IMG/VR virus record: IMGVR_UViG_3300009506_000061
Span: 1 to 45,137 of that record
Direction: 5' to 3' (one strand)
Length of the DNA: 45,137 nucleotides
From: a virus
Of this stretch, positions 1 through 7,236 are shown one piece after another. A program made the position numbers and the translations under genes. Below the pieces are notes generated by a model that was not told where the DNA came from, ran no database searches, and saw only the letters and a list, made by a program, of their open reading frames with translations. The first letter of the stretch is position 1. Each line of letters begins with the position of its first letter.

Positions 1-144
1 GACGCTGCAGAGCAGGCGATCAAGGACCGACGCGAAGCAGTGACGAACGCTGCTCGAGCCGATGCGGTGATCGACAAGCTGCGCACCGCGACGCTGCAGG
101 AGATCGTGGACTACGTGAACACGAACGTGACCGATCTGCAGAGT
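1..144. repeat. Left copy of 144-bp terminal redundancy
   Basis: Bases 1-144 are identical to bases 44994-45137. The repeat lies in the middle of one coding frame, and joining the two ends at the repeat restores a continuous reading frame. This fits a circular or circularly permuted map cut at an arbitrary point better than a functional fixed terminus, which would be expected between genes. Confidence 0.95.
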
Positions 145-204
145 GCGAAGGCGCTGATGGTCAAGCTCGCGGTCGGCGTGGCGTACGCGATCCGGAATGA
201 CTAG
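1..204 (+). CDS. C-terminal part of the gene that starts at 44820 (small tail-associated protein)
   Basis: Base 1 is in frame and the frame ends at TAG 202-204. Joined to 44820-45137 across the 144-bp repeat, it gives a protein of about 125 residues. This half is helical and charged (IKDRREAVTNAARADAVIDK) and probably coiled. It overlaps the next gene by ATGACTAG, so the two are likely translationally coupled. It sits between the second and third copies of the adhesin paralogues, which suggests a fibre-associated or fibre-assembly protein. The function is not established. Confidence 0.8.
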   Translation, partial: DAAEQAIKDRREAVTNAARADAVIDKLRTATLQEIVDYVNTNVTDLQSAKALMVKLAVGVAYAIRND

Positions 205-1144
205 GGCACTAGAAGCCGCACTGCTTGGCGTGGCGCTCGGTACACCGGGCGGCAGGCTCACGCTCGCCACCGGGACTCCGGTCGTCACGAGCGATCAGGC
301 ATCGAAGACGACGGTCTATTACACGCCGTACCTGCACGACCGCATCCCGCTCTACAACGGCACCGAGTGGGCGATGCGGGAGTTCACCGAACTGTCGATT
401 GCAATGGCAGGCTCGGCGAACTGGGCGGCAGACACCAACTACGATCTCTACGTCTACGACGACGCAGGCACGACCCGGCTCGTGACCGGCGCGGCCTGGA
501 CGAACGCGACGACGCGCTCGGAGTCGCTCACCAGCGTCAACGGAATCCTGACGAACAACGCTTCCATGACGGGCCGGTACGGTGCTGCATCGACAGTGAG
601 CATCGGCGCGAACCTCGCGACGTACGTTGGCACGATGCGGACCACCGGCTCGACCGGCACAACATCGTTCGTGTTCGATCCCGGCGAGGGTGCGAGCGGC
701 ACGCAAACAGTCACCGCGTATCTGTGGAATTACTACAACCGCGTCCCCTACGCGCTGAAGCTGCGCGTCAGCACGGCCACGTGGTCGTACACCACTGCAG
801 CGTATCGGCAGATGAGGGCCGACACCGGGAACTCCATCAAGTACGTCGCGGGGATCTCGCCGTTGCTCGATGTTGCGGGCGTCGGGTCGGCGGCGTGCGC
901 TGGTGCCGGTATCTACATCACCGGGATTCAGCTTGATGCCACCAGCAGCGTCGAATCCGGAACCCAGTTTTACTACAACAACTATCCCGCACAAAGCACG
1001 GCGGTTTTCGTCCAGGCGTTCCTGTCGCGCCTGAAGCCATCCGCCGGGTATCACGCGGTCAATGCCACAGAGTATGGGAACGTGAGCGGCTGCACGATAT
1101 ATGGCTCCGGCAACTACCTACTTTCAATCCGCATTGATATGTGA
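197..1144 (+). CDS. Adhesin / tail-fibre paralogue, third copy
   Basis: The 315-residue product shares its first ~150 residues with the C-terminal part of the 41557 protein and with the 43845 protein. Shared blocks include GGRLTLATGTPV, VYYTPY, ELSIAMA, SANWAA, TNYDL and TGAAWTN. The C-terminal half differs: where the other copies have a GxxHYxQ segment, this one has AGYHAVNATEYGN. It is aromatic- and Thr/Ser-rich with no signal peptide, as in beta-rich phage receptor-binding proteins. The ATG overlaps the stop of the preceding gene. The host-recognition role is inferred from position after the ejection-protein genes and from the paralogy. Confidence 0.75.
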   Translation: MTRALEAALLGVALGTPGGRLTLATGTPVVTSDQASKTTVYYTPYLHDRIPLYNGTEWAMREFTELSIAMAGSANWAADTNYDLYVYDDAGTTRLVTGAAWTNATTRSESLTSVNGILTNNASMTGRYGAASTVSIGANLATYVGTMRTTGSTGTTSFVFDPGEGASGTQTVTAYLWNYYNRVPYALKLRVSTATWSYTTAAYRQMRADTGNSIKYVAGISPLLDVAGVGSAACAGAGIYITGIQLDATSSVESGTQFYYNNYPAQSTAVFVQAFLSRLKPSAGYHAVNATEYGNVSGCTIYGSGNYLLSIRIDM

Positions 1145-1156
1145 GGAGGAGCGGCG

Positions 1157-1459
1157 ATGGACCTCAAGTACCTGTGGTGGCTGGCCGGGATCGCGGGCAC
1201 CCTCGTCGTACTCGGCTGGACGGCGCACGAGACTCTCGCGACGAAGGGCGATCTCGACAAGGTGACCGAGCGCATCGAGATCGCCGGGTATCAGGCGCAG
1301 TTCGCTCTCGATCAGCAGATCGAGGATGTCTCCGCGAAGATCGCCCGCCTCGAGGAGAAGATCAACCGTGGCGAGGGCAAAGCCGCCGACATCGAGAATC
1401 TGCGATACTGGCGGGGTGTTCTTCAGAGACTGCGGGCAATCCGTAGCGGGAAAAAATGA
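1157..1459 (+). CDS. Small membrane-anchored coiled-coil protein (lysis region)
   Basis: The 100-residue protein begins with one N-terminal membrane segment (about residues 4-21, YLWWLAGIAGTLVVLGW). A long charged, probably coiled-coil tail follows (KGDLDKVTERIE to RLEEKINRGEGK). A strong GAGGAGG ribosome-binding site lies just upstream. This is the architecture of an inner-membrane spanin or an XhlA-like small lysis protein, but no diagnostic motif was seen. It opens the block that ends with endolysin and holin-like genes. Its stop overlaps the next ATG by 4 bp. Confidence 0.65.
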   Translation: MDLKYLWWLAGIAGTLVVLGWTAHETLATKGDLDKVTERIEIAGYQAQFALDQQIEDVSAKIARLEEKINRGEGKAADIENLRYWRGVLQRLRAIRSGKK

Positions 1460-1911
1460 AAACACGACGCGCTGAACTCCTGTGGTGGCTCTGGCACTCC
1501 GAGAAACTCGGGGCGCAGGTTGCGCTGTTGCTCGCTGCGCTGGTGTGGATGATCGCGCTGCTGCTACCGCACGCGGCGCTCGACGTTCCCAACTACGAGT
1601 ACATGCGCCACTTCGGCAACGACGTCGGATGGGCCGTGGCGTGGGGTGTGAACGTGCTGCTGCAGGTGATCGCACTGCGTACACGAGCTCGCAAGTGCTT
1701 TCTCGCAGCGGGGATCTGGGCCTGCACGCTGCATTCGATCGTTGCTTATAACTTCATCACCTATCGCTTGACACGTGGTGAAGGATGGCCTGTCGGTGTG
1801 AGTTCCGAGATTGCACTGGCTCTAGTGGCGTTCGTGCTGTATGTGTTCGCCCCGAATAAACAGATTCTCACAAGGGACAGTGATGCCGGACTCCATCAAG
1901 GAACTGGTTAG
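1456..1911 (+). CDS. Polytopic membrane protein of the lysis block
   Basis: The 151-residue protein has about four hydrophobic segments: residues ~20-41, 58-75, 82-98 and 117-135. The last is followed by a short polar tail. It overlaps the upstream gene (ATGA) and the downstream gene (frame shifted, 29 bp). I do not recognise the family. Position between a coiled-coil membrane protein and the endolysin suggests holin, antiholin or another envelope function, by inference only. Confidence 0.6.
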   Translation: MKTRRAELLWWLWHSEKLGAQVALLLAALVWMIALLLPHAALDVPNYEYMRHFGNDVGWAVAWGVNVLLQVIALRTRARKCFLAAGIWACTLHSIVAYNFITYRLTRGEGWPVGVSSEIALALVAFVLYVFAPNKQILTRDSDAGLHQGTG

Positions 1912-2146
1912 CGTTCCCGGAGCGGCGATCGTCGCGGGGGTATTGCTAGTGTTGACACTCACAAGGGCCGGACTTCTCGCGCTGTTCCGCGACCGCAGGG
2001 AACTGCGCGTGGACGACGCCTATGCAGGGATCATCGAGGCGTTACGTGCCGAGGTGCTGCGGTTACGAGAGGCTGTGGACGGATTGCAGCGCGAGATCCA
2101 CCAGCTGCGGCTTGAAAACGAAGAACTGCGAAGGAAGCTTTCGTGA
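1883..2146 (+). CDS. Small TM plus coiled-coil protein, spanin-like topology
   Basis: I chose the ATG at 1883 (87 residues, MPDSIKELVSVPG) because an AAGGGACAG stretch precedes it and the protein then starts just before its membrane segment (residues ~12-29). The C-terminal half is a strong heptad-like helix (ALRAEVLRLREAVDGLQREI). The stop overlaps the GTG of the endolysin gene by GTGA. One TM plus a periplasmic-type coil resembles an Rz-type i-spanin. No lipoprotein partner was found, so the assignment is tentative. Confidence 0.6.
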   Translation: MPDSIKELVSVPGAAIVAGVLLVLTLTRAGLLALFRDRRELRVDDAYAGIIEALRAEVLRLREAVDGLQREIHQLRLENEELRRKLS

Positions 2147-2748
2147 TCCCACAGAAGGCACTCGATCTAATCCTGTCATACGAGGCCTTCGTCGGACACC
2201 CGTACTGGCCCGGAGGCGACTCGGGCATCACCCTAGACTTCGGCTACGATCTCGCGCATCACACCGAGCGCGATCTCCGGACGGACTGGCTCGAGGAAGG
2301 GCGCATTTCCCGCGCAGATGCTTCCGAGATCGCGGGGCTGCTGGCATCCTGTGGCCGGGCTGGCAAGGCAGCAGAGGCCCGCCTGCCGGGCCTGCGGCGG
2401 GTGATCATCGCTCGCGACGATGCGATGACGGTCTTCAACGAGTGCTCGATCCCGCGGTACGAGGAGATCGCCCGGAACGCCTTCCCCGGCTTCGATGATC
2501 TTCCCGAACTCGTGCGTGGGGCGCTCGTGAGTCTCGTCTATAACCGTGGCGGATCGATGGGCGTCGAAGGGCGTGACTCGTGGGATAAGCGCCGCGAAAT
2601 GCGTGAGGTGCGCGATGCGGTCGCTGATGGTGATCTGCCCGAGATCGCTGCTGCGATCCGTCGCATGAAGCGCCTGTGGGAAGGCAAGAACATGGGCGGA
2701 CTTCTGAAGCGCCGCGACGCCGAGGCGGACCTGGTCGAGGAAGCGTGA
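2143..2748 (+). CDS. Endolysin, lysozyme-like (GH24/pesticin-type)
   Basis: The 201-residue protein starts at GTG 2143. Near its N-terminus it has a Glu (SYEAF, about residue 14), then a Gly/Asp/Thr region (YWPGGDSGITLDFGYDLA). That is the E...D...T arrangement of T4-lysozyme and pesticin-type muramidases, which cleave the glycan strand of peptidoglycan. Further on, VSLVYNRGGSMG resembles the conserved Asn-Arg-Gly segment of phage lysozymes. No signal peptide is present, so a holin would be needed for export. Holin-like genes follow directly, with a 1-base TGATG overlap. Confidence 0.75.
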   Translation: MIPQKALDLILSYEAFVGHPYWPGGDSGITLDFGYDLAHHTERDLRTDWLEEGRISRADASEIAGLLASCGRAGKAAEARLPGLRRVIIARDDAMTVFNECSIPRYEEIARNAFPGFDDLPELVRGALVSLVYNRGGSMGVEGRDSWDKRREMREVRDAVADGDLPEIAAAIRRMKRLWEGKNMGGLLKRRDAEADLVEEA

Positions 2749-2990
2749 TGTGGTCTAAGGTGGTCGAGGAGTTCAGGCGGCACAAACTCTTCCGCCGCAT
2801 CCTGTTCCTGTGGATGATGGCGCTGACCTACCACGTGTTCATCTGGGCGATGGACTTCGCCTCGCACACCCAGAAGACCGGCCTTGAGGTCGCGGCGATC
2901 ATCGCAGCGATCACCGGGCCGCTGTCAGCCCTGCAGGGCTACGTGTTCAAGATGTACAACGATGCGCGGAAGGAGAAGAGCGATGCTTGA
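2748..2990 (+). CDS. Holin-like two-TM protein
   Basis: Starting at the ATG that overlaps the endolysin stop gives 80 residues. There are two hydrophobic helices (residues ~17-35, and ~47-66 with AAIIAAITGPLSALQGYVF) and a short charged C-terminus (KMYNDARKEKSDA). Size, two TM segments and a position immediately after the endolysin fit a class II holin that permeabilises the inner membrane. It overlaps the next gene by 8 bp. Confidence 0.6.
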   Translation: MWSKVVEEFRRHKLFRRILFLWMMALTYHVFIWAMDFASHTQKTGLEVAAIIAAITGPLSALQGYVFKMYNDARKEKSDA

Positions 2991-3465
2991 ATTGCTATCA
3001 CTGGTCTTCGGCGGCGCGTTGCGTCTCGTGCCGTCGATCCTCGAGCACCTCGACGCGAAGAACAAGCGCCAGCACGAGAAGGAAATGTTCGCTGCGCAGA
3101 ACGATCGGCTGAGACTGCAGGCAGATCTGAAGATGCAGATCTCCGAGCAGGACGCGATCAAGGAAGCATCGGTCGAGCAGACGAAGCGGGCGTTCGTCCC
3201 GACGGGGCGCGGGTGGATCGACTGGCTGCTGGCGTTCACCGACTTCATCAGCGCGACGGTGCGCCCGGTGCTGACCTACTGGTTCTGCGTCGCCGGTTAC
3301 GGCGCGTACAAGGTCGCGAGTTACTTGCTGATGGTGGATCAGGGCACCGACTGGAAGAACGCCGTGACGGTGCTGTGGACGCCGATCGACTACCAGATCA
3401 TGCTGTCGATCATCGGCTTCTGGTTCGTGGATCGGGCGCTGCGGAAGATTCAGCAGGGGGTGTAG
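2983..3465 (+). CDS. Holin-like protein resembling the 3-TM gene-transfer-agent holin family
   Basis: The ATG at 2983 gives 160 residues. A helical polar region (residues ~18-60, rich in K, E and Q) is followed by three hydrophobic segments around residues 73-95, 96-116 and 135-152. The segment around GWIDWLLAFTDFISATVRPV resembles the GTA_holin_3TM family as I recall it. This is the last gene of the + strand late block. Its 3' end overlaps the 3' end of the convergent zinc-ribbon gene by 56 bp. Confidence 0.6.
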   Translation: MLELLSLVFGGALRLVPSILEHLDAKNKRQHEKEMFAAQNDRLRLQADLKMQISEQDAIKEASVEQTKRAFVPTGRGWIDWLLAFTDFISATVRPVLTYWFCVAGYGAYKVASYLLMVDQGTDWKNAVTVLWTPIDYQIMLSIIGFWFVDRALRKIQQGV

Positions 3466-3646
3466 TTTGTGGCTCCCCCGCGCGATTTTTCCCACACGCC
3501 TTGCAGTGCATTGCCGGGATCACGTTAAGGTGGTAGTAATCGTCGTCATAGCCGGAAGTATTGCGCTCCGGGTTGCCGCAGTGTTCACACACCATCATCG
3601 CGGTGAAGTCATTGCGGTACTGCGAGAGAATTGTCTTGATCTTCAT
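3410..3646 (-). CDS. Small zinc-ribbon protein
   Basis: Starting at ATG 3646 (MKIKTILSQYRNDF) gives 78 residues. The start is supported by an ATGA overlap with a 30-residue membrane-peptide gene upstream. Two CxxC pairs, CEHCGN and CKACGKN, flank a tyrosine/aspartate-rich stretch (TSGYDDDYYH), the layout of a zinc ribbon. Small proteins of this type are common in phage early regions and their role is unknown. Last gene of the left - strand operon. Confidence 0.75.
   Translation of the reverse strand: MKIKTILSQYRNDFTAMMVCEHCGNPERNTSGYDDDYYHLNVIPAMHCKACGKNRAGEPQTTPPAESSAAPDPRTRSR
3456..3489 (+). terminator. Possible end-of-late-operon terminator
   Basis: GGGGG (3456-3460) can pair with CCCCC (3475-3479), followed by GCGCGATTTTT. 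The 14-base loop and short stem make it weak. Its position right at the end of the last late gene is the main support. Confidence 0.3.
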
Positions 3647-3735
3647 TCCCATATACTCGCTGCGAGCAACAACACCCCAACCGCCCAGCATACCGAGCCG
3701 ACTATCGCAAGCCAGAAAAGCATCTCCTGCGTCAT
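3643..3735 (-). CDS. 30-residue membrane micropeptide
   Basis: The frame starts at ATG 3735 and stops at 3643 (MTQEMLFWLAIVGSVCWAVG, then a short hydrophobic tail ending ASIWE). Almost the whole peptide is one membrane helix. A strong AAGGAGAGG ribosome-binding site lies upstream. Both ends show ATGA overlaps, with the upstream 90-residue gene and the downstream zinc-ribbon gene, which argues strongly that it is translated. The function is unknown. Confidence 0.7.
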   Translation of the reverse strand: MTQEMLFWLAIVGSVCWAVGVLLLAASIWE

Positions 3736-4004
3736 CCGCCCTCTCCTTCCGGCCAGTCGATTAACAGAGCGCGTTTCCATAGAATTTGCACTTCATCGCC
3801 ATACTTGCAATCCTCGCCCCGCTCGATGCGCTCCTTGAGGGTGCGGAGTTTCCAGTCGGCATCTTGCAGTTGCCGGTAGCGGCACGATGGGTCGTGGTAT
3901 CGCGCCTCTGGTGTTTTGGTCATGCACTGGCACGACGCCACGGAGAGCGCCTGTATTCCTTCGCGCCCAAGCCCCAACGCATCGCAGATCTCGCGCTTGT
4001 TCAT
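3732..4004 (-). CDS. Hypothetical early protein with Cys residues
   Basis: A 90-residue soluble protein (MNKREICDALGLGREG start) with CQC and a later Cys (DPSCRYRQLQ), followed by a helical C-terminus with a WKLRTLKERIERG heptad-like stretch. The Cys/His spacing could bind a metal but matches no family I know. ATGA overlaps on both sides place it inside a coupled operon. Confidence 0.65.
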   Translation of the reverse strand: MNKREICDALGLGREGIQALSVASCQCMTKTPEARYHDPSCRYRQLQDADWKLRTLKERIERGEDCKYGDEVQILWKRALLIDWPEGEGG

Positions 4005-4345
4005 GGCTCTACTCCTGCATTACGGAGGACTCTATCAGCGCGAAGCATGATCGCGTCTTCCGCCGCAGTCCGTCGATCTTTTACAATGCAAGCCACGTTG
4101 TTTCTAATGGCTTGCAAACCCTCCACCAGTTCCGCGTTGGATCGCTCTAGCTGGCGGGCGAAATCGGCTGGCACCATTTCAGAAATCACTCCACTGCCAT
4201 TCGCAATCATTCGGCGTTCTGTAGCGGACAGACGGGCGGCATCCGTCAGCGGTGTTGGTCTAGCGTCCACAACCTTATCCTTTCTGAGCGCCGGATCCTG
4301 CTCGCTCGGCAGCGGCTTGTAGATCACTGGCGGGTAGCGTCTCAT
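4001..4345 (-). CDS. Hypothetical early protein
   Basis: A 114-residue hydrophilic protein, rich in Arg and Ala and mostly helical by composition (SATERRMIANGSG, RQLERSNAELVEGLQAIRN). No motif recognised. The start at 4345 is preceded by GGAAAAAGC. It is coupled to the next gene by an ATGA overlap. Confidence 0.65.
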   Translation of the reverse strand: MRRYPPVIYKPLPSEQDPALRKDKVVDARPTPLTDAARLSATERRMIANGSGVISEMVPADFARQLERSNAELVEGLQAIRNNVACIVKDRRTAAEDAIMLRADRVLRNAGVEP

Positions 4346-4355
4346 GCTTTTTCCG

Positions 4356-4559
4356 TCATACTCCGACGCCTTCTCTCGTGTTGCGCTCTGGAGTGCAGCG
4401 ACCGATCACCGCGGGCAGTCCGCGCAGGCTTTCCATTTTCTTCTGCAAGGCGGCGCTGCAGTGCTGCTCTGCATTCGGGCCAGTGAACCGCAGGAAGTAG
4501 GTATCGGGGTTTCCGGGTAGCGCGACGTAGGCGGATATGATCATAACCCACACAGTCAT
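4356..4559 (-). CDS. Small exported or membrane-anchored hypothetical protein
   Basis: The 67-residue product begins with a short hydrophobic stretch (MTVWVMIISAYVAL) that could be a weak signal or anchor. A polar region with two Cys residues follows (EQHCSAALQKK, VIGRCTPERN). An AAGGAGAGAG ribosome-binding site is well placed. It is probably the first gene of the 4559 to 3410 transcription unit, because a 143-bp gap separates it from the next gene upstream. Confidence 0.65.
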   Translation of the reverse strand: MTVWVMIISAYVALPGNPDTYFLRFTGPNAEQHCSAALQKKMESLRGLPAVIGRCTPERNTREGVGV

Positions 4560-4672
4560 GGCTCTCTCCTTGAAGGGCCTCCGAGGCGATCGGCAGGGAG
4601 CACAAACCGAACGCCCCGGAGGGTACAGCAGCCGCTACAGGCCGGGTGGTGCCGTGCAGCGGTTTTCGACTA

Positions 4673-4693
4673 CCGGGAACCAGATCTTCCCGG
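4673..4693 (-). terminator. Hairpin downstream of the secreted-protein gene
   Basis: CCGGGAA (4673-4679) and TTCCCGG (4687-4693) form a perfect 7-bp stem with a 7-base loop, just past the stop of the 4703 gene. No clear U-tract follows in the - direction, so it may be a weak terminator or an mRNA-stabilising hairpin. The rest of 4560-4702 holds no gene that I can see. Confidence 0.4.
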
Positions 4694-4702
4694 CTTTACA
4701 AC

Positions 4703-5494
4703 TTACCGGCTGAAGTAATCCGCGTACGGATCCGACTTCGCGACGGTTGACGCCGTAGGGCGCTCGGCACTCACGGCCTCACGCTGGCCGCTCGCCTTGC
4801 GCTTCTCGGACTGCTTCGCCATCGTCTGCGCTTCCGCAGCCTCGGCCTGCTTCGCCTTCTTGCACGACGGGGCGTTCGCGGCGAACTCGGACTGACACCA
4901 CACCGAGATCTTGTCGGCGTCGGTCGGCGCGAGCCGGGACGTCTCCATGATCTGGCAGTTCTTGTCGGTCCACGACGTGCCGATGCCGAGCGAGAAGCCC
5001 GGCCCCGAGCCGCCGATGTTCGACGTGCCCATGCAAGGTGCGGACGGGTACAGGCCACCCAGACCGACATTCGGCGTGTTCCGGATCGTGTACTTGTCCG
5101 GAATCGGCGCAGCTTCGAAGGTGATGCTGGTGTTCTGCTTGTTCAAGGCGTTGCCGTTGACCTGACCCTGCCCTTGCAGTTGACCCTGACCCTGCCGCTG
5201 GCCTTGCTCCTGCCCCTGATGCTGGCCGTTGACGTTGGTATTGGTGTTGCGGATGTCGCTGTCGATCCCTTGATGCTGACCGTTCACGTTCCACACACCA
5301 GCATTCGCGCCTGCCGAAGCAGCAGCAGCAGCATTGCCGCCGGCGCCGCCCTGACCGCCCTGATTGGTCACGCTGTTATCTGTGACGCTCCCGGTACAGT
5401 CGTTGACGAACGCACCATTACAATCTGCGAGCGCGGAACCTGCGCTCAAGGCTGCGGCCACCGCGACCGCCGCGAGTGTGAGTAGCTTCCTCAT
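4703..5494 (-). CDS. Secreted protein with a Gln/Gly/Asn-rich repeat
   Basis: The 263-residue protein has a classical Sec signal peptide (MRKLLTL, hydrophobic core, cleavage likely after SALA). A Gly/Ala/Asn-rich segment follows, then a short low-complexity repeat of GQ units around residues 88-112 (NVNGQHQGQEQGQRQG). The C-terminal half has Cys residues (CMGTSNIGG, DKNCQIMETSRL, SVWCQSEF) and ends in a basic, Lys-rich tail. An AAGGAG ribosome-binding site lies 9 bases before the ATG. A periplasmic or surface location is inferred. The function is unknown, and an envelope role such as superinfection exclusion is only speculation. Confidence 0.75.
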   Translation of the reverse strand: MRKLLTLAAVAVAAALSAGSALADCNGAFVNDCTGSVTDNSVTNQGGQGGAGGNAAAAASAGANAGVWNVNGQHQGIDSDIRNTNTNVNGQHQGQEQGQRQGQGQLQGQGQVNGNALNKQNTSITFEAAPIPDKYTIRNTPNVGLGGLYPSAPCMGTSNIGGSGPGFSLGIGTSWTDKNCQIMETSRLAPTDADKISVWCQSEFAANAPSCKKAKQAEAAEAQTMAKQSEKRKASGQREAVSAERPTASTVAKSDPYADYFSR

Positions 5495-5551
5495 TTCTTT
5501 GACTCCTTTCGTTGTGGAGATCCCGGAACCGCCGGGGCGCGGTCCTGCCTT

Positions 5552-5971
5552 TCAAGCGTGTTGTTGTTCGTCCTGCTTTGCGAGCCACCTAAGATACGGC
5601 TCGTAAATTCCGTGAGTGAACGTGAGCGCAGCGCCGCGATGCTCGTCGAGATCAGCGCGGCTCTGGATGCCACAAAGGCTGTACAGAAACGCCGTGGCCT
5701 CTTTCTCGGTGGCCGGTAGATCCGCGACGGCGGATACCCACTCGATGAACTTCGGATCCTTGCAGAGGATCGCGGCCTCGTTCGACATCTTGCGTGCGTA
5801 GCGTTTACTGCGCTCGGCGATGGGTCCATCCGGATCGAACGTCACCCGGTACTGCATGTAGGCGAGCGGGATCGGATCGTCCGGATGGATGTAGAGCATC
5901 ACCCGCGGCGAGCCGTCGGCCTCGACGACCTGCCCGGTCATGCAGTCACAGTGAAGTTTCGGTGCTGCCAT
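5552..5971 (-). CDS. Conserved-looking hypothetical protein
   Basis: A 139-residue soluble protein (MAAPKLHCDCMTGQ start, with a CDC pair). It ends with a helical region containing ATEKEATAFLYSLCGIQSR. An AAGGAGGGAAC ribosome-binding site precedes the ATG. The same GGAGGGAAC leader appears before the 9037 gene, which suggests common operon design. The family is not recognised. It overlaps the 5946 gene by 26 bp. Confidence 0.65.
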   Translation of the reverse strand: MAAPKLHCDCMTGQVVEADGSPRVMLYIHPDDPIPLAYMQYRVTFDPDGPIAERSKRYARKMSNEAAILCKDPKFIEWVSAVADLPATEKEATAFLYSLCGIQSRADLDEHRGAALTFTHGIYEPYLRWLAKQDEQQHA

Positions 5972-6131
5972 GTTCCCTCCTTAGACGCTCGTTGTCTTCA
6001 AGTAGTACCTTGATCAACCCGCCGGCGGTGCGGATGTCGCGGACAAGAGGATGCTCGTCTTTGCGATACGGCCCGGCGATCGCGAGCAGGCGCTCGGCGA
6101 GACACTCTGCGCAGTCGCCCGGCTGGTTCAT
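5946..6131 (-). CDS. Small hypothetical protein with a CxxC pair
   Basis: I chose ATG 6131 (MNQPGDCAECLAERLL, 61 residues) because it overlaps the upstream stop as ATGA; a longer in-frame start exists at 6197. One CxxC pair lies at the N-terminus and a charged helix (VLLEDNERLRREHG) at the C-terminus. The function is unknown. Confidence 0.6.
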   Translation of the reverse strand: MNQPGDCAECLAERLLAIAGPYRKDEHPLVRDIRTAGGLIKVLLEDNERLRREHGSTETSL

Positions 6132-6337
6132 TCGACTGAGTACGGCCCGCAGATCTTGGCGAGGTGTTTCAGGATCGGAAGCGAGCAGGTGGGGCAAAGA
6201 TCAACCTCTCTGACCGCTTCAGTATGCACGTCAACTCCCATCGGACGCCCGAGATTGATGGACATTTCCTCGATGCTGATCGACTCCTTGGCATCGTCCT
6301 GATAGAACTCTCCACACCTGTCGCATTTGTAGGCCAT
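6128..6337 (-). CDS. Small zinc-ribbon-like protein
   Basis: 69 residues from ATG 6337 (MAYKCDRCGEFYQ). The GGAGG site is 6 bases from this ATG and touches the alternative ATG at 6343, so 6337 is preferred. Two CxxC pairs (CDRC and CPTC) some 40 residues apart suggest a zinc-binding fold. It lies directly downstream of recT in the recombination operon. Confidence 0.7.
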   Translation of the reverse strand: MAYKCDRCGEFYQDDAKESISIEEMSINLGRPMGVDVHTEAVREVDLCPTCSLPILKHLAKICGPYSVE

Positions 6338-6339
6338 GC

Positions 6340-7236
6340 TCATCCTCCAGCTTCCTTCCTCTCGCGCTCTAGTGCGGCCTGCTTCTCCTCATCAGTCAGG
6401 CCCCGGTCCTGATCCTTCGGGTCGACGATCGGTTCCACGTCGTCGTCGTCAGGCACGACCGTGTAGCTCGTATCGATCACGGCCTGATTCTGCTGCGGCT
6501 TCCCGGCCTCGTGGAGATCGTCCATACGCACGACCTCCTGTAGCTCGATCGAGACGGGCAGGTACTTGCACAGGCGCTTGGATACCGTCTTGCAGCCCAT
6601 CTGCACGTAGTCGGTCACCCACGGCCCATCGTCCTTCGCTCTTGACCGAGCGCGGATCTTGTCCACCTCGGCCTTCGTCATCACGTCGAACTGCGTGCCG
6701 CCGCCCTTGAACCGGGCGATGGCGTAGAAGAAAACGATGTCCTCCGGTGATCGCTCGTCGTCGGTGGCGATCGGCTTGTGCTTCAGGAACTCGTCGCTGC
6801 CGTACTGGTAGTCGAAGATGTCTTTCCTGTAGACCGGGTGCGCGGAGAACTGCGCGATCTCTCCGGAGCGCCGCGCGAGCGCGATCAGCCCGCGGTAGTC
6901 TGGGATCATCTGGACTTCGTAGCACCCGGCGCTCTTGTTGTAGAACGGCACGAGGTGGGCGTTGATCCCGATCTCTAGGCCAAGCTTCCCGGCCTGCACG
7001 AGCGCACCCATGAGCGAGGTGAAGTCCGACTGCCGCAGCCTCGGGTTGCGCTTCATTTCGGTGACCGCGAGTTCGCCGAGCCGCTCCGGCGTGATGCCGA
7101 GCGACTGCGGGATCACCCGCGAGATCCGATCCTTGTAGACGGTCAGGAACTTGGACACGCTCTTCGCGGAGTCCTCCTCCTGCTTCGCCTCGCTCTTGCC
7201 CTCCTGCAGGCGTGCCTTGACGCGCTCGGTGCTCAC
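6340..7236 (-). CDS. recT: RecT-family single-strand annealing protein
   Basis: The 298-residue protein binds and anneals single-stranded DNA during phage recombination and recombination-dependent replication. The RecT family core is clear: KLGLEIGINAHLVPF, then CYEVQMIPDYRGLIALARR, then VFFYAIARFKGG and YVQMGCKTVSKRLCKYLPVS. The acidic C-terminus (VPDDDDVEPIVDPKDQD) is typical. Translation starts at GTG 7236, overlapping the upstream stop (GTGA). Partner: the YqaJ-type exonuclease at 7444. Together they form a two-component recombinase like Red or RecET. Confidence 0.92.
   Translation of the reverse strand: MSTERVKARLQEGKSEAKQEEDSAKSVSKFLTVYKDRISRVIPQSLGITPERLGELAVTEMKRNPRLRQSDFTSLMGALVQAGKLGLEIGINAHLVPFYNKSAGCYEVQMIPDYRGLIALARRSGEIAQFSAHPVYRKDIFDYQYGSDEFLKHKPIATDDERSPEDIVFFYAIARFKGGGTQFDVMTKAEVDKIRARSRAKDDGPWVTDYVQMGCKTVSKRLCKYLPVSIELQEVVRMDDLHEAGKPQQNQAVIDTSYTVVPDDDDVEPIVDPKDQDRGLTDEEKQAALERERKEAGG

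Noticed and set aside
209-1054. 281-codon - strand frame opposite the adhesin paralogue
   Set aside because: Shadow frame rich in Arg and Ala; the + strand gene has clear paralogues.
4342-4359. Five-codon frame MTEKA before the 4345 gene
   Set aside because: Most likely just the ribosome-binding site of the next gene; too short to support.
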